From: Symsagittifera roscoffensis
Taxonomy: Eukaryota > Xenacoelomorpha > Acoela > Convolutidae
DNA: 64,000 nucleotides
Direction: 5' to 3'
NCBI RefSeq assembly: GCF_963678635.1
Contig: NC_087065.1
Span: 26,433,254 to 26,497,253, forward strand
A model generated the notes under the pieces. The model worked only from the letters and a program-made list of their open reading frames with translations, was not told the origin of the DNA and did not search any database. How positions within the stretch are numbered: position 1 is the first letter of the stretch; every line of letters starts with the position of its first letter. This document shows, piece by piece, positions 22,701 through 30,530 of this stretch. Made by a program: the position numbers and the translations under genes.

Positions 22701-25700
22701 AAATACATCACAAAACTCACACAACGCCAGGTCATAACATCAAAAATGATTAATCAATATCTAAACCGCCTCAACTGGTTTAATATCAGAAATCTGTCCA
22801 TCAAAAGACAAATCAACAACATCAACCTTTTCTGTATGGACTAATGAATTTTCTCGAACTTGCTGGCACAACCTAGGGTTGCTCCAAAAAAATACTCAAT
22901 GCAATCTGGCAGTTGGGAGGAGTGTCCTGAACTACACAGCTCCCACTTGAACACGCACCCTAAGTTACGCCTTGAAGTTAAACAGAGCAATGCACTAAGA
23001 CGAATGAGTGACATCACACATCTACACGACGAAATAAAAACTTCCGGTCCAAAAACACAATGAAATGCTCTAAAAGCAGTCTCTGCTCCGCTGCTGCCAA
23101 GATCGCAGATCCGAATTTGTTGTATTTTCGGTTTGTTGATCCTTCGGCTTGCTGGCCTACTACCAAAATTATATGCCAAAATTACATGCCAAAACACTGT
23201 ACTCTAAAATATTATTTCAGCTCGGGGAAATAATTAGGAATTTCTATTGATTCTCTTCAAGAGATTGGTAAAAAGACAAAATCAAATTTGTGTTTCACTC
23301 ATTATTGATCCTGTAAATTATTTTCGGAAAACATCAAAAGTTTTGAAAAACTTCCCAGAAAATTTCCGAGATACTTGAAAGTAAATGGTCGTGAAGCTAA
23401 ATCATGATATCTGCTGCTAAAAGATCGTGAAGATTTGCGGTGTCATAAGCCTTCATTCATTTCTTGCTGATAACTTAGAGCAAAACAGAAAAAACGATAT
23501 TGAAACAAACTGCAATTTCGGAAAACTGAATGAAAATTTGAAGAATTGTCGCAATACGAATTTCCAACAAAAAAACAAGTCAGAAAAGAACAAATCAACC
23601 TAATAACTAAAATTTTATTATACCTGAAATTTATACATTTATACATAAGGATACGAACAAAATGAACATGGGCAAAGCTGAGCATCGCATCATTTGTAAT
23701 TCAAAAAAGTTATGATTAAGATTACCAGCAAATGAAAAGGCAAATCCAAAATTTAATCAAAAAACATAAAATATCGTTTTTGTCAGAAAAATTTAAAAAA
23801 AAGGGCAACAAAGTCCTCAAACTAAAATACTTGCACCATTAATAACTTTTAAAAAACAGCTTTGAAAATGCTTAAAAGAAACCGAACCTATCTGCAGGAC
23901 CTATGCCAACAAAAATTAGCAGACACGAAAGTCTAGAATATTCGAAAATTTTCAGTTAGAAAAAAAACAGGTCCCGACTTAAATCGAACTTCTGAGAAAA
24001 GCCGTATTAAGTATGGGTATTACCACTGCACTATATGCAGAGAACGCTCTTTGAATCTAAATTAAAAAAGCAACTTTCAAAAATTTTTAATGAACAGCAA
24101 GAAAAAAATCAAAAATTAGGCAAAACTTCTTAGAACTCGTTTACTCGCCTAAAACCTGAATACAATAAAATGTTTTTAATTCGAGTAAAAACGTCCAATT
24201 TTGAAGCAAATTTGCTGCTGCGGTAACTAAGCCGACCAAAAATAGCAGACCGACAAAGATGATTTGATCACCGGACATTTTTCCGCTTACAAAAAAATCA
24301 GGCCATAACCGGATTCAAACCAATGACCTTTGTCCTCATAATAAAGTGCGTTAACTCTTCGCATCTGACTTTTGATTTCATATGAACGAAAGGTAAAATG
24401 ATTCAATTGATTCTGTAAAACTAGTTCTTAAACTGAAAAAAGCGTTATAACAAAGTACAGCCGAAAACAAAAAACGACGCCCGTTACAAAAAATAGAAAA
24501 CAGTAGAATGGAAAATTTCAACCAGAAACAACCAAATTCTTGTAATATGTGGAAGCTGATATCCAATTGAGGACGCACGCTGCTAAAAACAAGAAAAAAC
24601 ACTAAGAAAAGAACTAAAAAACCAATCGAAACACTGATATCTATTTCATAATTTTTTTGTACAGAAAGTTCTGTAGAAAACGAAAATTCACATAAATACA
24701 ATAATTCACACAAACGCAATGAAAACTAAGACGAAGCAAAACTTCCGAAGCAGCTCAAACGTAGAAAATGAGGCGGGAGCTACTTAACCGAAAAAAATCT
24801 ACATAATATAAATTTTATCTGCAGAAAATTTCTCTAGGCTTTTCTCGAAAGATGTTCAATGTGAGAAAAAAATATCGAGAGCCACCTACGCTACCGGGAT
24901 CACTTGCGATACAACACAAACAAAAAAGATGTCAAAAAAAGAAAAAAGTTGAAAAAAATTGAGTCTTCCGAAGTTTTCGTTATCTCTCGATGGAAGCTCA
25001 TTCTAGGCTAACATGCCAAGTAAAACATTTGAATTTTCAATTAGTAACAGAACAAAACTTACGAAGCTGAAACAAAGCCTACAACTTTTGAGCAGACGCC
25101 AGTTGAGCCAAAAAAATGATTTGGTAAAAAAACGTCCCCATATGAAACTATGAGCAACTAGCAACAATGAGAACTGCTTACAGCACAAAAAAATTGACAT
25201 ATCCATCTACGCCGACTGTACCATATTGAACTTTTGAAATATTCAAATAATTTAGTAAAAATGATGAATTTTAATAAGTTACTTGATCATAATATTGATC
25301 AGCGGCGTGATTTAGGCAAAGTTCATTGTATGTTGATTATACTTTTGCTAGAAATTATCACTGAGCTAAATTCTACCATCGACACCAAATGAAAAAATTC
25401 TTGAATAAAACAATTTGCAATCCCCGTTTTCACTACAACATGGGACGTCGGAAAAACTAACAACACGCAATCGAAAACACTAAACTACGCTCCAATTAAG
25501 TGTAATATCAATGATATCCCAGACCGACATAAACTGAACAGACAAACGAAAGTCCGAAACTTCATTCAAACAAAACAAGTTCGAACTCTACACCTTAGGG
25601 TGCAAACAGAACCACCCAACCTCTAGGCCAAATAGGAACGAGCCTGAAACTTGTTAAGGTTAAGCAGTAAATATTGGTAAGAAAAGTTATTTACGGGGGA

Positions 25701-26382
25701 AAATTCTAGTTCCCGATAACAAGACACGTACTCTCGCAAGTATAATTACAAAAAAGTCTTGTACTCAGTTAGAACACCCCTGCTTCTCGGAAAGGGAAAA
25801 GAGCTCATCTATTTCATTAACATTCATTTATTATTGAAAAATTAAGAAATTTGCCATTTCCTTCAGCCAGTTCCTAGTCCCAGCATCTTCTTAGCCTTCG
25901 TCGTTCAAAAACCAAAATTGCCTGGTTTTAAAATCAGTAATGGAGGGTTCAGTATGGAACAGAACCTGTTTTGTTTAAAACAACTTACCATACTTGTAGT
26001 TTGATCTTCTTCCCCTCGATTTCTATTGTTCTGATTTTAAAGTCAATCCCTAAATTTAAAAAAAAATGAAAGGTTGAAACACCAACAAATTTTTTTTTGA
26101 AAAACCATATCACGAAGACGTGTCACAAGGCAGTAAATTAATTCAGCGAGCTGATAGATCGCCAAATTGCAATTGTAGATCAATTGCTTTTCAAAATTTG
26201 TCAACTTGATCGAGCACGTTTTTCTGATAGCTCTGTAAATGATAGTGCGTGAACTAACCAATTGTGGATATAAAGGTTGCATTAAACGCGTCTTCTGCAA
26301 ATCTGAAAAGTAGCGATGTTTTCCCAACGCCGGAATCTCCAATGAGCAGCAATTTGTACAATTGATCATACGTTTTAGCCAT
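19438..26382 (-). CDS. RAB8: Rab8-type small GTPase, 4 coding exons
   Basis: Exons 26259-26382, 25989-26049, 19882-20020 and 19438-19776 join in phase to a 220-aa protein. It shows the GTPase motifs at Rab8 positions: P-loop GDSGVGKT (15-22), [11 protein letters not shown] switch I, WDTAGQE (62-68), GNKCD (120-124) and ETSA (149-152), with Arg in place of the usual Lys of SAK. It starts [16 protein letters not shown] as in Rab8 and ends [10 protein letters not shown]; a single CAAX box (CNIL) instead of CC favours Rab8 over Rab10. Rab8 drives polarised exocytosis and ciliary membrane traffic. All introns are GT-AG. Rab13 is the nearest alternative. Confidence 0.87.
19882..20020 (-). CDS. RAB8: Rab8 exon 3
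   Basis: 139 nt, acceptor attaccag, donor gtaaat. Encodes [20 protein letters not shown] and continues to [11 protein letters not shown], the switch II and alpha-3 region. It is separated from exon 2 by a ~6-kb intron. Confidence 0.9.
20247..20385 (+). repeat. Dispersed repeat R1, copy 4 (in Rab8 intron)
   Basis: CCAACTTGAGAAGACTGGAT, then ATCCATTTTCAAAACTACAA and GTCCATCGCACTTTTTCGCG, the same order of blocks as the WDR37 intron copies but more diverged. Confidence 0.5.
20690..20900 (-). repeat. Repeat family R2, inverted copy
   Basis: Reverse complement of the units at 7580-7905: GAAACCGGTTTTTCTCGACG, AATCACGACTGAAAGAGCTT and a terminal CGTGGAAAA block appear in mirrored order. Confidence 0.55.
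20950..23065 (+). mobile_element. Decayed APE-type non-LTR retrotransposon in Rab8 intron
   Basis: An ORF at 21173-21574 ends in a PHD-like zinc cluster (CSICHRKF...W.H..C with a later CC pair). Just downstream, 21620-21775 reads [18 protein letters not shown] and later EVFLTDE, matching the start of an apurinic-type endonuclease domain of CR1/Jockey-like ORF2. Reverse transcriptase is not continuous, but ~22755-22830 reads [17 protein letters not shown], reminiscent of a retroelement C-terminus. Frames are heavily broken. Same orientation as the window, antisense to Rab8. Confidence 0.55.
23066..25988 (-). other. Rab8 intron, remaining part, no gene seen
   Basis: AT-rich intron. Apart from a weak tRNA-like segment (24296-24367) I recognise nothing; the short ORFs are low-complexity Phe/Leu/Ser translations of A-rich sequence. 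Confidence 0.5.
24296..24367 (-). other. tRNA-like (pseudo-tRNA or SINE head) candidate
   Basis: On the minus strand TTTGAATC sits in a TpsiC-like loop flanked by ATTGG/CCGGT, and a D-arm-like GCG...CGC pair surrounds AAGAGTTAA. The anticodon arm does not pair, so this is not a functional tRNA. A similar degenerate segment lies at about 23968-24040. Confidence 0.25.
25989..26049 (-). CDS. RAB8: Rab8 exon 2
   Basis: 61 nt between acceptor aaatttag and donor gtaagt. Encodes [20 protein letters not shown] and the first two bases of the Trp codon of WDTAGQE. It is short, but the match to the Rab8/10/13 switch region is residue for residue over most positions. Confidence 0.88.
26259..26382 (-). 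CDS. RAB8: Rab8 exon 1
   Basis: Residues 1-41 plus one base: [16 protein letters not shown], the P-loop GDSGVGKTS, and FNATFISTI before switch I. Donor gttagt. The Met is set by alignment to the family N-terminus. Confidence 0.88.
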
Positions 26383-26514
26383 TTGTTTATCTAAATACAG
26401 CAATATTTAACGAGGATGGTACTATTTTCAGTCTATCACACAGTATGAAAAAATAAGGCCACTTGCGGTACAACAATTAATGTCACTGTATAACAAAAAT
26501 ATATGAAATATATT
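26383..26514 (-). other. Rab8 upstream region
   Basis: Only ~130 bp separate the Rab8 start codon from the 3' end of the non-LTR element. It should include 5' UTR or an intron end; no promoter motif is clear. Confidence 0.4.
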
Positions 26515-26740
26515 TTAAAAGGTAATCAGAAGGTCAAAAGTATCATAGTAACCGAGGTTACAGTCATGAGTCCCTTCATCATGTATTCCAGTCAAAATCC
26601 TTGGAATTTTCTAGATATGGAAGTGATAATGATAAAAGAAGATGTCAAGTGTTTAAGTCCTTTTCATTTAAAATCGATACGGGTTACGCTTCTTCAATAA
26701 GAACACGCAACTCGACACGAGATAATATAATATACAAGTG

Positions 26741-27634
26741 TTACAAGTAAAAAATTTCGTCGAAAGTTATTTTGTCATTTATTGTTCCGAGTACGCAAGC
26801 GGCGTTCGCAATCTGTATTGCCAGGGAGATTCTCTGTTTTAAAAAGCTGCCTGCTCTGGGTTCCTCAGTGCATATGCTTAGGTTCTTACAAAGCTTGCTC
26901 AAAAAAACTTCTGTGCTGGGGCCGGCCGCGCCCTGAATTTCAAAAGCTAGCGGTTGAAAAAGATATCCATCATTTACAAGATCTTTATATTTGTCAATTT
27001 TTCGCTCTTCCGCTTCAGCGGCAGCCGTACCAGGGTTACAAACAGACCCGGCATTAATCCTACAAGGGGCTAAGGAGTCTACTACCGTTACATCCCACAA
27101 GAGCTGCTTACCATCAGCCCATGGAACGAGCGTCAAACCGTCTGGTCGCTTCTGATCGGTCCTGTAGAGGTGTCGTGGTTCTAAAACAGACGGAATGTGA
27201 GTAGATGATAGACTCTGCTTTATAAGGGCATTCAGGTTTGAATGCCTAGAGAATCTCCCTGCACTTTTGAGGCAAGAAAGACCATGCCAACCATCCTCGG
27301 TAACGTCTTTTCCGCACACGCATTTATGCCGTTCGCATATTTTTGATCCTAATCGAAGTCCTATCGCAATTCTGAGTTGTTGGTTCGACAGTTTTAACCT
27401 TAAATTTTTGCAGGGGATGACGTTCAACCATTGGGATCCAAATCTATCTTGGAACGCGTTGAACCTTTTCACGTCCGTTGGTTCGAGTCGTAAAATCAAG
27501 TCTGCAATTTCGCTGTCAAAAATTGGCTCCGTCCAATTTTTTTGGATTTCATTTTCCAGCCATTTCAATTTTTCCAAGGTCAAACCACCGTTTAAGCGCA
27601 TCATCATAGGTTCCATCCACATGCTCCAAACCAA
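26741..27634 (-). CDS. RLE-class retrotransposon ORF, C-terminal zinc motif and restriction-like endonuclease
   Basis: 297 aa in a different frame from the RT ORF and overlapping its end; the family normally has one protein, so a single indel near 27550-27630 (or a programmed shift) is likely. Residues 100-121 carry the zinc cluster CERHKCVCG...HGLSC. Then RPDGLTLVPW (163-172), WDVTVVDS (180-187) and KIDKYKDL (212-219) fit a PD-(D/E)XK restriction-like nuclease, which nicks the target for target-primed reverse transcription. The first residues before the overlap are probably not native to this frame. Confidence 0.8.
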   Translation of the reverse strand: MVWSMWMEPMMMRLNGGLTLEKLKWLENEIQKNWTEPIFDSEIADLILRLEPTDVKRFNAFQDRFGSQWLNVIPCKNLRLKLSNQQLRIAIGLRLGSKICERHKCVCGKDVTEDGWHGLSCLKSAGRFSRHSNLNALIKQSLSSTHIPSVLEPRHLYRTDQKRPDGLTLVPWADGKQLLWDVTVVDSLAPCRINAGSVCNPGTAAAEAEERKIDKYKDLVNDGYLFQPLAFEIQGAAGPSTEVFLSKLCKNLSICTEEPRAGSFLKQRISLAIQIANAACVLGTINDKITFDEIFYL

Positions 27635-29639
27635 AGATTTCGCTCAAGGCATCTTTCGCTCCTACTGCTGAGGCTAAGAAAGCGGGTAAAGCGAGTAGAC
27701 GAGCGGAAGAAACGCCCAAGCCACCTTTGGCTGCCGGGAGAACTGCTTGTAAAAACTGGTTATCATCCATTTTCACGTTAGTGACCTTGCATAACGAATT
27801 TCTTAGTAATTTATCGTAGCGTTCCAAAAAATCATTTTGCAAAAAACAAGGGCTCGTACGCAAAAAATATAGGAGTTTTGGCATGCTAAAGCAATTTTTC
27901 AGGAGGTAAAAACCATAATGGGCGTCTAGTTTGTCAATGACATCCGAGATTTTTTCAAGCTCCCTAATTTTTTCGTCGAGTAATTCTTTTCGGCAAAGTT
28001 CGCCGATTGGAGATCCTAAAATGAGGAGTTCTTCTTTTGTTTTTATTTTTATTTTGGGGCATATTTTTCGAAATTGTGTTAAAATTGAATTATACTGTGT
28101 ACTAGTAGTCGGTCCCAAAAAACAAAGTTCACACTTCTCAGTGTTTAAGCTCAGGCCGTAAATTTGTTCCGATTTCAGAATGTTTTTAAGGTCCCGGAGT
28201 ACTACCTTATAGTCGTCGGCTAAATTCCCATCATCTAAATACCAGATGTTAATTTTCGACTCCAACTGTTTGACTAGTGTATGAATTGTTTCCGCAAAAA
28301 GGGGTGGGGCTTCAGGATCACCTTGCTGAGTTCCGTCTTCTGACATTATGACAGAGCTTCCGTAAAAAAGGTAACTAGGTTTAGCATACGCGCAATGGGT
28401 GTAATTATATAATTCGGGGCGATTTGAAAAAACATGATTCAGCATTGTTTCTCTGTTTAAAGAGTTAAAGGCATTCTTAAAATCTAGTTTTAGAAGAACA
28501 GTACATTTTGGATTGTCGTCGCGTTCAATTAGGTTTCGAAACGAGTGCGCAGCTATTTCTGCTCCTCGTTTGGTACCGCATCCTACCTGTACGTTTCCGA
28601 AAAAATTTTGTCGCTCGGAGAGGGCCTTGCTTCCAGCGCATTTAGACGCGATACGTCTCAGCGTGTTGCCTATGGCAATCGGTCTCAACCCTCCGTCTAT
28701 TTTTATGAGGGCGATAAGCTTTGCGCCAAAAAAGAAAGGTCTTAGTGGTTCCGGTATTTTGCCATCTCCAATGAGGTTTATCAGCTTAGTAAGCGATTTC
28801 AGAAAATTAAGTCCTGCACTGCCATTCGACTTACTAACAAGATCTTTAAAAATTTGAGGAAATATTTTATCAGGACCTGCTGCTGATCCGTTTGGAAAGG
28901 ACATTATCGCTTTGTATAGGTCGAAATCGGTTACGAAAAAACTATCCAACTTTTCTGGATTTGGAGCTGCAAATTTGGCTCGCTGCGGGTGCTTAGATAA
29001 CAATTTTTGATAGTTATCAGTTGAAAAAGGAGCTATTTTGTCATCCGAAGCAGCAAGCCTTATTCCTCCCTTTACATTTCCTTCATCGAGCTTACTACTT
29101 ATTAACTTTATTCTCTGCTCGAGGTCACTCAGAGGCGGGCTTGAAACTTGGGGATGGGGTTTTGGAAGTGACACGTCATTTGCTCGAATTTTTTTATTTA
29201 TCAAAGAGCTCATGCTTGTGGTCTGTTTGCGTCCACTTCTTTTCGGTTGCTCCAAAAAAAACAAGAACGACGTTAAAAAAATTAGCCATTTTGTAACATC
29301 TTCTACATTGTAGACGATGTCATTTATTTTGTCCGACAGATTTTCCGCCAAGGGAACACGCGAGTCTTTTGGTACTCTCTTGAGTACTCGGACATTTGAG
29401 ATGGTTGTATTAACATAATTGTCTAGCACTAAATCATTACCTATTGTTGCTTTATTAACAGATTTTACATCAACGCATAAAGGACACTGAAACCATTGGG
29501 TTTTCTTAGAGTCGCTAAGAGAAATATTTACACAACTGATATGATACCAACTAGAACAACAATCACATTTAATCCAATTTATCAGTCCTGAAGGTTTTAA
29601 GCAATCTTTGCTTGTACACTCTTTGTTGTTTTTCCTCAT
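27549..29639 (-). CDS. RLE-class retrotransposon ORF: PHD finger and reverse transcriptase
   Basis: 696 aa. Residues 8-55 form a PHD finger (C8, C13, C25, C28, H33, C36, C52, C55). Residues ~230-560 are reverse transcriptase: LKLDFKNAF (384-391, Asp386), EDGTQQGDPEAPP (434-446) and WYLDDGNL with Asp469-Asp470. The catalytic box is YLDD in place of the more usual YADD. The 3' end is cut by a frame change: the next ORF, in another frame, overlaps by 86 nt and carries the endonuclease. The 5' ATG follows a short leader. A PHD finger in front of RT suggests chromatin or protein binding; its role is unknown. Confidence 0.85.
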   Translation of the reverse strand: MRKNNKECTSKDCLKPSGLINWIKCDCCSSWYHISCVNISLSDSKKTQWFQCPLCVDVKSVNKATIGNDLVLDNYVNTTISNVRVLKRVPKDSRVPLAENLSDKINDIVYNVEDVTKWLIFLTSFLFFLEQPKRSGRKQTTSMSSLINKKIRANDVSLPKPHPQVSSPPLSDLEQRIKLISSKLDEGNVKGGIRLAASDDKIAPFSTDNYQKLLSKHPQRAKFAAPNPEKLDSFFVTDFDLYKAIMSFPNGSAAGPDKIFPQIFKDLVSKSNGSAGLNFLKSLTKLINLIGDGKIPEPLRPFFFGAKLIALIKIDGGLRPIAIGNTLRRIASKCAGSKALSERQNFFGNVQVGCGTKRGAEIAAHSFRNLIERDDNPKCTVLLKLDFKNAFNSLNRETMLNHVFSNRPELYNYTHCAYAKPSYLFYGSSVIMSEDGTQQGDPEAPPLFAETIHTLVKQLESKINIWYLDDGNLADDYKVVLRDLKNILKSEQIYGLSLNTEKCELCFLGPTTSTQYNSILTQFRKICPKIKIKTKEELLILGSPIGELCRKELLDEKIRELEKISDVIDKLDAHYGFYLLKNCFSMPKLLYFLRTSPCFLQNDFLERYDKLLRNSLCKVTNVKMDDNQFLQAVLPAAKGGLGVSSARLLALPAFLASAVGAKDALSEIFGLEHVDGTYDDALKRWFDLGKIEMAGK

Positions 29640-30074
29640 CTTGACGCAGCATAAAGGTAAAAAAAAAAGGATTTTGACTGGACTTTAGGGGACTGAACTA
29701 ACCCATGATAAGCGGTTAGTGGGAATTTTACAAATCAGCAAATAAAAAAAAAAGACAACTAAATTAATTTAAAAGGTTAAAAGGCAGCATAAAGGTTAAA
29801 AATCAAAAACAAGGAACAATCTCACCCGAGCTCAGTAGGTTCAGCGGCGCACCACCAGACTTCTCAAGCCAGTTCCAGTTCCCCACCTCCCCACAGAAAG
29901 CCACTTGACAGACCTGTCTCTAAAATCCCTCAGAGGGCGCTCCACATACAGGCACAAACATCAAACATAACAAATCTATTTAATAAGTTTATCACAACAA
30001 TTAGGCTAAAAGTTTATCAGCTAAAAGTCATCAAATTTTTTTTTGAGATACCTATCTTTCTTATTTTTCATTTT
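29640..30074 (-). other. Leader of the RLE element and flank
   Basis: Non-coding. 29820-29990 is GC-rich relative to its surroundings and lies upstream of the element's ATG, so it is probably 5' UTR. The exact 5' border cannot be placed. Confidence 0.4.
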
Positions 30075-30530
30075 AATAATCAGAAGGCCAGTATCATAAA
30101 AAAACCAAGTTACAATCAGGAGTCCCTTCATCACATATTCCAGTCAAAACCCTAAGAATTTTCTAGATATGGAAGAGAAAAGTATCACATGGATAGAAGT
30201 AAAGAGAGTCAGACAGTTGGGGATCGAGCCAACCAGATTGAGAAAACTAACACCTGCACAAAAAACCGGAGTTGACAGATATTCAAAAAAGATTGACCTG
30301 ATATGAGGCAACGGGTCTATCATTTACTTATACAAAGCTGTGCTTGTTCCCTTGGCTCTAAGAAGTAAATATTTCTTCGAGAGATAATTATTTTTGTTTT
30401 ATAATTAAAATTGTTGAGTACACAGGCAGAGTTCGCAACCTCTATTGCGAGGGAGATTCTCTACTTAAGAAAACTACCAGCCCTGTGTTCCGCTCATTTC
30501 GAATTTTTGAAAAAAAATTATCCCAAAACA
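30075..30530 (-). mobile_element. 5'-truncated copy of the same RLE element
   Basis: 30078-30180 matches the 3' UTR segment 26515-26625 (shared AGTCCCTTCATCA, TATTCCAGTCAAAA, TTTTCTAGATATGGAAG), and 30413-30515 matches the end of the endonuclease ORF (26787-26890, shared GGGAGATTCTCT). Orientation is the same. Only the last few hundred bases remain, the usual 5' truncation of non-LTR elements. Confidence 0.7.

Larger units (their letters stand above)
26515..29990 (-). mobile_element. Non-LTR retrotransposon with PHD finger, RT and restriction-like endonuclease
   Basis: Read on the minus strand: a GC-richer leader (~29990-29640), a PHD finger, reverse transcriptase, a CCHC-type zinc motif and a PD-(D/E)XK-like endonuclease, then a ~225-bp 3' UTR. 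No AP endonuclease precedes RT, so the plan is that of RLE-class elements (the R2/R4/NeSL/Utopia group). The 3' border near 26515 is set by similarity to a truncated second copy at 30075-30530. Coding sequence is nearly intact apart from one frameshift, suggesting fairly recent insertion. The clade (Utopia-like is one option) needs an RT phylogeny. Confidence 0.8.

Noticed and set aside
26782-27671. Plus-strand ORFs opposite the RLE element and other long opposite-strand ORFs in elements A and B
   Set aside because: No domains, and they are fully covered by domain-bearing ORFs on the other strand.
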